In this document: piece by piece, positions 9,207 through 18,882 of the stretch | Layout: each line of letters opens with the position of its first letter | Position numbering within the stretch: the first letter of the stretch is position 1 | Notes under the pieces: model-generated | What the model saw: the letters and a program-made list of their open reading frames with translations, nothing else | Database searches by the model: none | What the model was told of the DNA's origin: nothing | Source: CAVRUD01 sp963849635 | GTDB lineage: Bacteria > Chloroflexota > Chloroflexia > Thermomicrobiales > UBA6265 | NCBI GenBank assembly: GCA_963849635.1 | Contig: CAWKIA010000045.1 | Span: forward strand, 1-64,000 | Direction of reading: 5' to 3' | Length of the DNA stretch: 64,000 nt | Program-made: the position numbers and the translations under genes

Positions 9207-9220
9207 TGGAAACGTTTCCA
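9207..9220 (-). promoter_or_regulatory. LacI-family-like operator, TGGAAACGTTTCCA
   Basis: A perfect 14-base palindrome with a central CG, matching the LacI/GalR-family and cre-type operator pattern at 13 of 14 positions. It lies 61 bp upstream of the GTG start of the LLM oxidoreductase. No LacI regulator gene is in the window, so the regulator would act in trans. Confidence 0.5.
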
Positions 9221-9393
9221 GAAACCAAGAGTATTGAACAGCAAGACCAGGGCCGCGACTGTGAGAGTAGCCTCGATAGCGACGACCTCTATTCATCCAC
9301 TGTCCATGTCAATCGCAGATTTATGCCGAGTTCTGGCTGATGATCCTGATTGGGAGGTCGGCCGGGGCGTTGGTCAGTTCGGCGGCGTTTCCC

Positions 9394-9539
9394 GTCATCC
9401 CGAGCTTGTCGAGGGATCTCGAAGGGTGCGTAGTACCGAGGAAGCCCCGACCTTAGAGAACACGATGCGGCGTTCTCAAAGACGGCGGCATCATCGTCGC
9501 TCCGCTCCAATCGAGATCCCTCGACAAGCTCGGGATGAC
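9394..9539. repeat. 146-bp palindromic element, copy 1
   Basis: Arms GTCATCCCGAGCTTGTCGAG (9394 onward, ~31 bases) and their complement ending at 9539. Same arms and same total length as the elements at 26529 and 63580; the internal sequence is the most diverged of the three. The remainder of the 9147-9610 gap contains only the operator at 9207. Confidence 0.9.
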
Positions 9540-9610
9540 ATCGGGGCGGGCCGTGATCTAGGCGTCACGGTCCCGGACGCCGGATGCCGCGTTTCACCCC
9601 CGTGTTGGCC

Positions 9611-11276
9611 CTAAATCCCGGCATGTGTTCGTTGCTGCCAGACGGACATCACCGCCATCGATCCTTCGCCAACCGCGGCGGAGACCCGCTTGCCTGAACC
9701 GTGGCGCACATCGCCAGCGGCAAACACGCCGGGAATGTTCGTTTCGAGCATGAATGGAGCGCGATCGAGCGTCCAGGTCGCGCGCCGCACCTCGGCCGGT
9801 ACGTCAGGGCCCGTCAGGACGAAGCCGTGTGCATCGCGCTCGATGGTTCCTTCGAGCCAGTCCGTTCGTGGTTGAGCACCAATGAAGACAAAGAGTCCAT
9901 CGGCCGAAACCTCACTGATTTCGCCGCTGGTTGTGTCCCGAAGTTTGATCGACTCTAGGCGATCGGTACCGATCGCCTCCTCAACCCCTGGTATTGAAGC
10001 GCAAGCGAATGTTCGGCGTTTGCTCGATCCGGTCGATGAGGTAGTGGGACATCGTCGCCGAAAGCGATGTCCCCCGGATGAGCATCGTGACACTCTTCGC
10101 CCGGTCGGCAAAAAAGATGGCGGCCTGCCCGGCGGAATTCGCCCCACCTACCAGATAAACCTCATCACCGGCGAGCGCGGCTACGTCGACCGCGGCCGCG
10201 CCGTAGTAAACGCCTCGGCCGGTAAGTTCTTCGACCCCGGGGACGTCGAGCCGACGGTAGGAAACGCCGGTGGCAATGATCAACGAGGTTGCACCGATTT
10301 CCGTCCCGTCACCTGTTACAACAGCCAGTGAACCCGGCTGCACTTTGAGGCCAACGACATCCTGGGTCAAGAGCAACTCCGCGCCAAAGCGCTGGGCCTG
10401 GGTGAGTGCCCTGCGAGCGAGGTCACCGCCGGAGAGTCCCGATGGGAATCCAAGATAGTTCTCAATAAGGGAACTCGTGCCCGCCTGACCGCCCGGAGCA
10501 TGCCGCTCCAGGACAGCAGTCCGCAATCCTTCGGACGCGCCGTAGACGGCGGCGCCAAGTCCGGCTGGTCCGGCGCCGACAACGAGCAGGTCGTAGACGG
10601 CGACCTCGGCGTTGTGCCGGATCCCGATCTTCTCGGCCAGGGCTTGCGGTGTCGGATCCTGAAGAACAGTACCGTCAGGGAAGATAACGATCGGGAGGAC
10701 GGCGTCCACTGGGGCAGCGAGCGTGAGGAGTTCCTGGGCCTTCGGGTCGGAGGCGGCATCGAACCAGCCGAATGGAACCTGGTTTCGCGCCAGGAAGTCC
10801 CGGGTTTCATGGGACTTCGACGACCAGCGGTGACCGACGACGCGGATGCCTTCAAAGGCGGGCCGGTAGTCCGCGAGCCAGTCGCCGAGGAGGTCATCGA
10901 GGATGGGATATAGCTTGTCCTCCGGCGGATCCCAGGGCTTCATCAGGTAGTAGTCGAGGTGAACCTCATTGATTGCCTTGACCGCCGCATCAGTGTCCGC
11001 GTAGGCGGTGAGCAGGGCGCCCTTCGCATTTGGATAAAGCACTCGTGCCTGGCAAAGAAAGTCGACACCACTGAGGCCGGGCATGCGCTGATCTACCAAA
11101 AAAAGCGCGACTGGGTCATCGGTCAGTTTTACCTTCTTGAGGACATCGAGGGCACGGTCACCGGAATCGACACGCACGATCCGGAACTTATCGCCGTACG
11201 CCTTGCGTAGGTCTTGCGATATCGCCTGAAGTACTTCGGGATCGTCGTCGACCGTCAGGATCACGGGTTTCCGCAT
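9611..11276 (-). CDS. response-regulator receiver fused to thioredoxin-reductase-like flavoprotein lacking redox cysteines (one frameshift)
   Basis: Three-part protein of about 554 residues. Residues 1-125 are a complete receiver: acidic DDD at 10-12, phospho-acceptor Asp62 (FLVDQRMPG), Thr90, Lys113. Residues ~145-220 resemble a glutaredoxin-like domain (GHRWSSKSHETRDFLARNQV), with SSKS where a CxxC would be. Residues ~228-554 are a thioredoxin-reductase fold: FAD motif VVGAGPAGLGAAV, GGQAGTSSLIENYLGFPSG, NAD motif VGGANSAGQAA, and final FAD motif GVFAAGDVRHGS. Where thioredoxin reductases have a CATC disulfide this protein reads GVYYGAAAVD. One extra base in a four-C run at 9985-9988 shifts the frame; correction restores NTRVEEAIG. 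Divergent from the histidine kinase at 11430, its likely partner. NCBI names such proteins fused response regulator/thioredoxin-disulfide reductase, but disulfide reduction by this one is doubtful. Confidence 0.85.
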
Positions 11277-11429
11277 GATCGTTCCTTCGGGGCCGGTTCA
11301 ATGGTAGTCGCTGGTGTTTGTTACACTCCAACCACGAAACGTGCCCGCGTCGATATTCGTGAATTCGCCGATTCCGATGATAGCATCGGGCACCGGGTAC
11401 CGTGCCACTACTGTGGGCTGGAGAAGACG

Positions 11430-12866
11430 ATGACGCAGTCCCAAGACGTCTCCCAAACTGAGCATGAAATTAAAGCGCGGTTTGAAGAGAGTGAGCGCCG
11501 CTATAAGGATTACATTGAGAACGCCTCGGACATGATCCAGAGCGTGAGCGCAAATGGCCGGTTTGAGTTCGTCAATCCGGCCTGGATGCGCAAACTCGGG
11601 TACACCGAAGAAGAGGTGCCCAATCTCACAATCTGGGACATCATCCACGATTCGTCCGTGGAGCATTGCCAGGCCTTCTTTATGATCGTCATGGGCGGGA
11701 AGAAGCTGGATGAAGTCTCGGCGGTCTTCAAGACGAAGGACGGCGAGGCCGTCCCCGTTGAAGGGGACGCCACACCGCGGATTGTCGATGGGAAGGTCGT
11801 TGCCACTCACTCGTTTTTTCGTGATATCCGCGAACGTCTCCGGGCGAAGGAACTCGAAGAGCAAAATGCCAAGCTTGAACGGGAGGCTTTGGCGCGTAGC
11901 CTGGAAAAGATGGCAGCGCTTGGCAAACTGTCCGCCGGTCTCTCCCACGAGTTGAACAATCCGGCCGCAGCTGCCCAACGAGCAAGCGACCAGCTATCTG
12001 ACTGCCTGACGAAACGTGATGCGTCCGCTCGCGCCCTGGTTGGACTGATCTCGGACAGCGGGTGGGATGTGCTTGCCGGTACCCTGCAAAAGGCACATGC
12101 CGCGGCGGCCGGTGAACTCGACGCCCTTGCGATCAGCGACTTGGAGACCGAACTGGAGGAGTGGCTCGAGGACCACGGCATCGATCGCGCCTGGGAGATG
12201 TCGGGACGGATGGTTCGAGCGGGTGTCGATTCGGAGCTTCTGTCGGAGCTTGCGACCGAACTGCCGGGTCCCGCGCTGGCGCCGGCCATCGGTTGGCTGG
12301 GTGAGTCGATCGCGGCGCGAGAGCTAACCGATGTGGTCGGGCGAAGTGTCCACCGAATCTCGGAACTCGTCGGGGCAGTGAAGTCCTACTCGCACATGGA
12401 TCGTGCCACTGAGCTCTATGTCGATGTGCACGAGGGGATCGAAGACACCATGATCATCATGGGCCACCGATTCAAAGATGTGACCGTCCAGCGGAACTAT
12501 GACCGTACCCTGCCGCCCATTCGTGCCTTTGGCAACAGCCTCAATCAAGTCTGGACCAACATCATCGACAACGCCATTGACGCGTCCGATGGGCGAGGCA
12601 CCGTAGGGATCACCACCCGGCGCGAGGGCGACGGCGTGATAGTGGCCTTCGAGGACAACGGCTGCGGCATCTCCGAGGAGGACCGCGAGCGAATCTTCGA
12701 GCCCTTCTTCACCACCAAAGATCAAGGTTTGGGCACTGGGCTCGGACTCGACACGGTCTGGCGGATCGTGACCGAAGAGCACGGCGGCAAAATCACGGTC
12801 GAGTCCCGGCCGGGCCGGACGGTGTTCTCGATCTGGCTGCCACTGGCAGAGGGCAAGCGCGCTTAA
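11430..12866 (+). CDS. PAS-domain sensor histidine kinase
   Basis: Soluble sensor kinase of 478 residues with no membrane segment. A PAS domain spans about residues 20-150 (RYKDYIENASDMIQSVSANG, GRFEFVNPAWMRKLGYTEEE). A short coiled coil precedes the H-box ALGKLSAGLSHELNNPAAAA. An unusual ~150-residue helical stretch separates the H-box from a second conserved block (RISELVGAVKSYSHMDRAT). The ATPase domain has the N-box WTNIIDNAIDAS, G1 FEDNGCGISEED, F-box FEPFFTTK and G2 GTGLGLDTV. Start ATG 11430 follows GGCTGGAGAAGACG; an upstream extension of the frame has no support. Divergent from the receiver-flavoprotein gene (153 bp between them), so the pair probably forms a two-component system sensing redox or a small ligand through PAS. 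Confidence 0.88.
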   Translation: MTQSQDVSQTEHEIKARFEESERRYKDYIENASDMIQSVSANGRFEFVNPAWMRKLGYTEEEVPNLTIWDIIHDSSVEHCQAFFMIVMGGKKLDEVSAVFKTKDGEAVPVEGDATPRIVDGKVVATHSFFRDIRERLRAKELEEQNAKLEREALARSLEKMAALGKLSAGLSHELNNPAAAAQRASDQLSDCLTKRDASARALVGLISDSGWDVLAGTLQKAHAAAAGELDALAISDLETELEEWLEDHGIDRAWEMSGRMVRAGVDSELLSELATELPGPALAPAIGWLGESIAARELTDVVGRSVHRISELVGAVKSYSHMDRATELYVDVHEGIEDTMIIMGHRFKDVTVQRNYDRTLPPIRAFGNSLNQVWTNIIDNAIDASDGRGTVGITTRREGDGVIVAFEDNGCGISEEDRERIFEPFFTTKDQGLGTGLGLDTVWRIVTEEHGGKITVESRPGRTVFSIWLPLAEGKRA

Positions 12867-13013
12867 CACTCGATTGAGACTGCCAGGTCAACCCGAATTA
12901 CGAGTGCGACAACACGGGAGATCTCGGTGCACGCATACTGATGCGGCGTGTCGTCGTGTTGTCGCTCTCGGGCTGGCCGTGGGTGATAGCGACGCTCAAA
13001 CGTCGGAGGTTGA

Positions 13014-14417
13014 GTGGACAACGACATCGCGTACATGTCCGCCACGACGTTGCTCAAGGGGTATCGCGAGCGATCGGTCTCGCCGCGCGAAGTCACTCAG
13101 GCACTGCTAGACCGGATCGAAACGGTCAACCCGCCCCTCAATGCCTTCGTCACTGTTTCCGCCGATCTCGCGATGGAGCAGGCAACCGCGGCGGAGCGGG
13201 CCTACGCCGCGAACGACACTCCCGGAATGCTGGCTGGCGTCCCGTATTCGATCAAGGACCTGACGCCCACGAAGGGTGTGCGCACCGCTCGTGGTTCGTT
13301 GCTCGATCCCGATTGGATTCCGGACTACGACGCGCCGGTCGTTTCCAGGTTGGCGGGGGCCGGAGGCGTCCTGCTCGGCAAGACCAACACGCCGGAGCTC
13401 GGCTGGAAAGGCGACTCCGGCAACCGGGTCTTCGGTCCCACCCACAATCCGTGGCGCCATGGATTGACCGCCGGGGGGTCGAGCGGCGGGGCGGGAGCAG
13501 CCGTGGCGGCCGGACTCGGTCCGCTTGCCCAAGGTAGCGACGGAGCCGGGTCGATCCGAATCCCCGCGGCGTTCTGTGGCGTGTTTGGGCTCAAGCCGTC
13601 GTTTGGACTGGTCCCGCAATACCCGCCCAGTGCCGTCGGCGACCTCTCACATCTCGGCCCGATCACGCGCACGGTGCGCGACGCGGCCCTCATGCTCGAC
13701 GTGATCGCCGGCGAGGACACCCGGGACCGTCTATCCCGATCGGGATCCGGTGGATACCTCGCCGCCTGTGACGGCGGCATCGCCGGGTTGCGTGTCGCGT
13801 GGTCACCAGACCTCGGCTATGTCGCGATCGAACCCGGCGTGCTGGCGGTCGTAGAAGAGGCCGCGCGGCTCTTCGCCACGGAACTTGGCTGCACACTTGA
13901 GGAGCGTCATCCGGATCTGGCCGATCCATGGCCGGTCGTCGATCCGATGTGGGCCGGTGCGCTCGCGGCGGTCTTCGTTGACAACCTGGACGAGGTGCGT
14001 GACCGGCTTGATCCCGGTCTGCTTGCAGAGGTCGAGCGGGCCGGGCGATTTCGTGGAGTCGATATCGCGGCGGCGCATCGTGCTCGTAACCTGTATTACG
14101 GCGCCTGGCGCGAGTTCATGACGGACTATGACCTCTTCCTGACGCCAACCCTGCCCTGCGTGGCATTCTCAGCGGGCGACGACCATCCCGGGGCCGTCGC
14201 GGGACGATCGACCAGCTACCTCAGCTGGACTCCATTCACCTACCCCTTCAACCTGACCGGTCAACCGGCCGCGACGGTGCCGTGTGGGTTCGTCGACGGC
14301 CTGCCGGTCGGTCTCCAGATCGTGGGCAAGCCGCGCGACGATGCCACCGTCCTCCGAGCGGCCGCTGCCTTCGAAGCGGTTGCCCCCTGGGCCCATCTCC
14401 GCCCGCCACTTGCGTAA
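13014..14417 (+). CDS. amidase, amidase-signature family
   Basis: Hydrolase of carboxylic amides with a Ser-cisSer-Lys triad. Visible residues: Lys in GVPYSIKDLTPTKG (about 82), the Gly/Ser loop TAGGSSGGAGAAVAAG with the cis-Ser (about 157), and the nucleophile in GSDGAGSIRIPAAFCG (about 181). The C terminus has NLTGQPAATVPCGF and GLPVGLQIVGKP, both standard. Length 467, complete. Start GTG 13014 follows CGGAGGTTGA. The family includes GatA, but the local context (no gatB or gatC) and the sequence favour a stand-alone amidase. Substrate unknown. Confidence 0.88.
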   Translation: MDNDIAYMSATTLLKGYRERSVSPREVTQALLDRIETVNPPLNAFVTVSADLAMEQATAAERAYAANDTPGMLAGVPYSIKDLTPTKGVRTARGSLLDPDWIPDYDAPVVSRLAGAGGVLLGKTNTPELGWKGDSGNRVFGPTHNPWRHGLTAGGSSGGAGAAVAAGLGPLAQGSDGAGSIRIPAAFCGVFGLKPSFGLVPQYPPSAVGDLSHLGPITRTVRDAALMLDVIAGEDTRDRLSRSGSGGYLAACDGGIAGLRVAWSPDLGYVAIEPGVLAVVEEAARLFATELGCTLEERHPDLADPWPVVDPMWAGALAAVFVDNLDEVRDRLDPGLLAEVERAGRFRGVDIAAAHRARNLYYGAWREFMTDYDLFLTPTLPCVAFSAGDDHPGAVAGRSTSYLSWTPFTYPFNLTGQPAATVPCGFVDGLPVGLQIVGKPRDDATVLRAAAAFEAVAPWAHLRPPLA

Positions 14418-14442
14418 CGTGCCCTATCTCCGAGGAGCCTTC

Positions 14443-16959
14443 ATGACCCGCTCGTCCCGCATCCAGGTTCGGCCGCTGTCCTCCTTGATGGCCGTCCTGC
14501 TCCTGATCTCTGCCTTCGGTTCGATCCAACTCTCCGGGCGGGCCGCCCCTCCAGCGGTCGTGCAGGACGACGAGGCCACGCCAGCCGCGACCGATGCCGA
14601 TCGCGTCGACCTGGCCGCGATTGTCGTTGATGCCGCTGATCTGCCGGACGGGGCCAGGCTCATGTCCGAGCAGTATGTCCCGGTCGACGAGCTTATCGAG
14701 GCGGCCTCTGGCGGCGATCCGGGCCTGACCCGCGAACTTGAAGAGTCCGGACTCGTCGGCTTCTACGAGTCCAAATACAGCCTGCCCGGCAGCCAGCTCA
14801 CAGTCCGCAGCTATGCCGAAGAGTACGAAGACGAGCAGGGCGCCGCGTCGGGATTCGCGATCCTGGAGGATGAAACCGGGATCTACCCTGAAGGGGCAGA
14901 TGAGGACAGCGACGTTCCGGGCGTCGATGGGGATGACGAGGAGATCACCACGGTCGATTTCGACGCGGGTGGTGGGATCCGACTGCAGAGCATCGACGCG
15001 ACCGTTCGGTTGGGCCGGATCGTGGCCGGAGCGGCGGTTGAGAACGAAGGCGGGGCCGATGAGCCGGACCTGGACCTAGCGAACGACCTCATCGAGATCG
15101 TTGCCGAACGAATCGAAGCGGTGAATGCTGGCGACAGCGTCGCCGGTCGAGATCTGTCTCTTCCGTCAGCGCTGCTCCAGCCTACCACCGGAGAGCCGGT
15201 CGTCATCGAGGGGCATCTCGCCCCGTCGGAGGTCCTGCCGGAAGCGCTCGAGGAGGCCCGCGACAGTATTGAAGGTGCCTTCGCGCGCACGGTCGGAGTG
15301 CGGTTCAAGGGCGGGACCACCGCGCCGCCTGTCCTGTTCGTCAATCTGTTTCAGGCGGCGTTTGACGACCCAGCATCGGCCGAGCAAGCGCTCTATGCCC
15401 TGGATGATCTGACGCTGCCGTCGCTCCTGCCACCGCCGAGAGACTCGTTACGGCAACAAGCCACGACGGCGGCAATCTCCGATGTCGATGCCTTCGCTGA
15501 GACCTGGCGCGCTTTTCTACCCGGCGGTCCGATCGACAGCGCCCGGCTCGGTTTTGTTCTCGAGAGTCGCCTCGTCATCGTAGAGGTCGCGGGGGGAGCC
15601 AACCTGAACGCGGCCCACGAGGCGGCGGTTCTGATCGCGGAATTGCAGCGCGACTGCCTTCTTGCCGGGGAACGCTGCGCCGAATCGTTGCCGGTGGATG
15701 AGATCCAGGACCTCGCCCTCATCGACGCCGAGCCAATTGCCGGGATCGAGGATGCCGACCCGGATCGGCAGGCGACCTTTGACGCTGTCTGGAACGAGAT
15801 CAACAACGACTACCTCTATCGCACCGGCCGGCAGAACGCGCTCTTCCCCAACTTCCACGAGCTGGACTGGGGAGCAGTACGTGAAGAGTACGAACGGATC
15901 GCGCTCGAAGCTGAGACCGACGAGGAGTTCTATCAGACGATCGCCGCGATGGTGGACGAACTGGGCGATCAACACACCGGGTTTCTCTCGCCGGAGGACA
16001 CCGAGATCAACTCTGCCTTGTTCGCGGGGGAGCTGTACTACGCTGGGATCGGAGCCGATATCGCCGGCGCCGATCTCATCCTCCAGGTCTTTCCGAACAG
16101 CCCCGCCGAAGAGGCGGGGTTGCAACGCCGGGACCGGATCGAGGCGGTCAACGGCGAACCGTTGCCCGTCGATGATCTCGTTGCCTTGCGGGAAGTCGTG
16201 GAGGGCGTGAACCAGTTGCTCGCTCGCGATCAGCTGCCAGACGACCCGGGTGGTCCGATAACGCTGACGGTGCGCTCACCTGGCGAGGAACCCCGCGAGG
16301 TCGAAGTCGAGCGGGACACCGGCGAAGCACCGATAGTGCCTTCCGGCATGCGTCTGCCGCAGGACGATGGGATTGGCTATCTGGTTATCCCGGACTTCGT
16401 CACGCCCGACCTGCAGGAGCGCGTCATTGAGATCCTGGAAGACATGCTCGACGACGGCGATCTTGATGGGTTGATTCTCGATCTTCGTTCGAACCCGGGC
16501 GGGTCAGTTGCTCTGCTGCAAACCTTCCTCGGTCTCTTCGTCGAAGGCGATGTGGGCACCTTCTACCACCGCGATGGCAGCTTGCCCGAACCGATCAGGG
16601 TGGATCGCCAGGAGTTCGCTGAGGAGTTGGATGATGTGCCGCTGGTCGTGTTGACCGACGATCGGATGTACAGCGCCTCCGAGGTCGGAACGGCGATCCT
16701 GCAGAGCCAGGGCCGCGCCACTGTCGTCGGCGTGACATCCCCGGGCGATGTCGAAGTGCTGCTGCAGTCGTACTACGACGACGGGTCGAGCCTCTTCCTC
16801 GTCCGGGGCGTCTTTGTCCTCCCCGGCGAGTTAGTCGAGGGTGTCGGCAACATTCCCGATGTCCCTGTCCTGCTCGACTGGACCGAATACACCTTCGACG
16901 ATGACCCCCAGATCCTCGCCGGGATCGAAACGATTCGCTCCGGAGACGCGGAGACATAA
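14443..16959 (+). CDS. secreted S41-family peptidase with long N-terminal domain
   Basis: Exported protein of 838 residues: signal peptide (1-36), ~400-residue N-terminal region with no recognised family, then an S41 (C-terminal processing/tricorn) protease module with PDZ. Markers: DELGDQHTGFLSPED, the PDZ core PNSPAEEAGLQRRDRIEAVN, GYLVIPDFVTPDLQERVIE, GLILDLRSNPGGSVALLQT, and the nucleophile Ser746 in MYSASEVGTAI (codon 16678). At +25 from that Ser, where CtpA-type enzymes have the catalytic Lys, this protein has Glu (SPGDVE). Tricorn/CPB-type S41 enzymes rely on a His instead, and the DQHT motif could supply it. Start ATG 14443 follows CGAGGAGCC. Substrate unknown; extracellular. Confidence 0.85.
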   Translation: MTRSSRIQVRPLSSLMAVLLLISAFGSIQLSGRAAPPAVVQDDEATPAATDADRVDLAAIVVDAADLPDGARLMSEQYVPVDELIEAASGGDPGLTRELEESGLVGFYESKYSLPGSQLTVRSYAEEYEDEQGAASGFAILEDETGIYPEGADEDSDVPGVDGDDEEITTVDFDAGGGIRLQSIDATVRLGRIVAGAAVENEGGADEPDLDLANDLIEIVAERIEAVNAGDSVAGRDLSLPSALLQPTTGEPVVIEGHLAPSEVLPEALEEARDSIEGAFARTVGVRFKGGTTAPPVLFVNLFQAAFDDPASAEQALYALDDLTLPSLLPPPRDSLRQQATTAAISDVDAFAETWRAFLPGGPIDSARLGFVLESRLVIVEVAGGANLNAAHEAAVLIAELQRDCLLAGERCAESLPVDEIQDLALIDAEPIAGIEDADPDRQATFDAVWNEINNDYLYRTGRQNALFPNFHELDWGAVREEYERIALEAETDEEFYQTIAAMVDELGDQHTGFLSPEDTEINSALFAGELYYAGIGADIAGADLILQVFPNSPAEEAGLQRRDRIEAVNGEPLPVDDLVALREVVEGVNQLLARDQLPDDPGGPITLTVRSPGEEPREVEVERDTGEAPIVPSGMRLPQDDGIGYLVIPDFVTPDLQERVIEILEDMLDDGDLDGLILDLRSNPGGSVALLQTFLGLFVEGDVGTFYHRDGSLPEPIRVDRQEFAEELDDVPLVVLTDDRMYSASEVGTAILQSQGRATVVGVTSPGDVEVLLQSYYDDGSSLFLVRGVFVLPGELVEGVGNIPDVPVLLDWTEYTFDDDPQILAGIETIRSGDAET

Positions 16960-16991
16960 CGACACGTTGGATACGGTGGCAACCGCCGAAG

Positions 16992-18266
16992 CTACTTGAT
17001 GATGTAGCAGTCCTGGACGAAGGGATCAAATCCTTCGGTGGCTTCATACCCGTCCCAGCAGCCGTCACCGTCGGTGTTCGGGTTGTAGGGCAGCGTGCCG
17101 TAGACGTAGACCTCGTCCCCATCGGTGAGCAGATCACCGTCGGTATCGGGAATTCTTGGGCTCGTTTGATACGCCGCCTCGTCGAGATCGGCCAGTCCAT
17201 CCTGATCAGTGTCGATCACCGGTTCGGGTGTCCAGGTCGGCTCGATCGTCGGTTCAGGCGTCGACGTCGGGGTCGGTTCGACAGTGGGCTCGACGGTCGG
17301 CTCGGGCGTCGGGGTTTCCACGATCGGCGTCTCGGTCGGCGGGATGAAGACCGGCACCTCGGTCGGGGGGATCACCTCGATCACGGGCTGCTGCGGTTCG
17401 GCGGGTGGAATCTCTGGACCGACAACGGCGGCCACGAAGGTGGCGCCGCCATTGGGGGCGGACTGCGATGAAATGAGACGCTTGGCGTTCCCGGGGGAGC
17501 CGCTGTCCGCCGGCCGGATTTCGAGCTCGCCGGTGAAGACATCACCTTCACCGACCTGCAGGGTCCGGCGGCGACCGCCCGATGGGATGACATCGATCGC
17601 CCCGTCGGTCGCCAGAATTGCCACCGACTGGCCCGTATCAGGAATGATGGTGGAGTCCGAGTCAGCCAGGACAGCGCTGACAAGGTCAAGGTCGAAGTCC
17701 AGATCTGCGGTCGTACCGCCGGAGACAAAGGGGTTGCTGGTGAACAGCACCTCACCGTCCACGACATTGCCCGCGTCGCTCTCGCGAACCAGCTCCATTG
17801 CGATGTATTCGGTGCTGTCGTTCGTGACGCTGGCGCGCTGTTGCTTCGTGCCGGCGCGGACCATGAGCGCCTCGCCTGGCGCGAGACGCGCCTCCGGGAC
17901 GAGGTCTTCTTCGACGGTCGCCGGGTCGTCGTTGGAGAGGAGGATGGGCTCATCGCTGGCGATCAAGAAGCTCAGCGGCGAGTCGGCGGCCAGGGCAGAC
18001 GATCTCGGCTGGGCTTCATATCGAACCGCGCGCCAGACAACATCCTCGCCGACGAGCGGGGCGATTCCCTGAGCGATGACGCGGGCACTTCCCGTCGCCG
18101 GCGAGGGATCCGTCATCGAAATGAGGCGCACGGCGACGCCGGCGGCGCCCGAGCCGATCAGGACCAGACCGGCCAGCACTGCCGCGGCGACGTGGCGCGT
18201 GATTCGCTTCCTGGACGCGATACGCGGCCGCGCCGCCTCAACTGGGGAATGGTTCGATTGGGTCAT
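16992..18266 (-). CDS. secreted protein with SPATG-type N-terminal domain and DxDxDG repeats; function unknown
   Basis: A 424-residue membrane-anchored or secreted protein. The N terminus has a positively charged stretch and a hydrophobic helix (HVAAAVLAGLVLIGSGAAGV). A ~230-residue domain follows, beginning DPSPATGSARVIAQGIAPL and containing LAPGEALMVRAGTKQQRASV and PNGGATFVAAVVGPEIPP. The same domain opens the protein at 26736-28871. Repeating LxxGEA...QQR elements suggest a cupin-like double beta-barrel, which is inference. Then come a Thr/Pro/Glu linker (PTPEPTVEPTVEPTPTSTPE) and thrombospondin type 3-like DxDxDG units (DTDQDGLADLDEA, NTDGDGCWDGYEA). Start ATG 18266 has GGAGG nine bases upstream. 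No enzymatic motif recognised. Confidence 0.75.
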   Translation of the reverse strand: MTQSNHSPVEAARPRIASRKRITRHVAAAVLAGLVLIGSGAAGVAVRLISMTDPSPATGSARVIAQGIAPLVGEDVVWRAVRYEAQPRSSALAADSPLSFLIASDEPILLSNDDPATVEEDLVPEARLAPGEALMVRAGTKQQRASVTNDSTEYIAMELVRESDAGNVVDGEVLFTSNPFVSGGTTADLDFDLDLVSAVLADSDSTIIPDTGQSVAILATDGAIDVIPSGGRRRTLQVGEGDVFTGELEIRPADSGSPGNAKRLISSQSAPNGGATFVAAVVGPEIPPAEPQQPVIEVIPPTEVPVFIPPTETPIVETPTPEPTVEPTVEPTPTSTPEPTIEPTWTPEPVIDTDQDGLADLDEAAYQTSPRIPDTDGDLLTDGDEVYVYGTLPYNPNTDGDGCWDGYEATEGFDPFVQDCYIIK

Positions 18267-18882
18267 GAAAGATGTCCTCCGGCCACGGCCCGCATGGGCC
18301 TGCGGCATGGTCGGTTTGATCGGTGCGAACGGCTCTGGGCGCCGTGCCTGACGGAGCCAGAACGCGGCGAGCGGGCGAGGAGTCGCCCTGGCGTGAACCA
18401 AGTCCAGCATGCCAACCGGATGTGATACCCGACAGACAAGAGGACCTTCGCCGAAAAGGCCAGCAGCGTACTGCGCAGGTATTGGCCGGATCGGTTCGCC
18501 GTCACCGATCGATGATTGACGAGGCGGATGCGCGACGGCATCCCGGCCGGTGAGCCGGGATCTCACGACCAGGGGCGCATTCTACACGCGCACCAGGGTC
18601 GGACTGGTCCGGCTTCCCCCTCCGGACCGCGTCGATATCTCTTATACGCCGGGCGGGCGATTTTGGTGTCGTCCGGTCATCCGCGGGCCATTCTATGCCG
18701 TATTGCCTCCGGAACACCGACCCTATTTACGCACTCTAGGACTATTGGCAGGGCTGAGACCATACCCAATATGGTTGCATCCGCGCCTATAGTCGTGCCG
18801 ATAATGCCGCTGGCCAAACTGCGGCCCGGCGAGCGGACTGCGGCGCGGGGCACAATCAGCGAACGCGAAGGGAGCCAAGAAC
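18267..18882. other. 616-bp intergenic region, divergent promoters expected
   Basis: Separates two divergently transcribed secreted-protein genes, so it should hold promoters for both. No convincing ORF, RNA structure or repeat was seen. Purine-rich ribosome sites lie at each edge (GGAGG near 18277 on minus; GGGAGCC near 18869 on plus). Confidence 0.5.
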
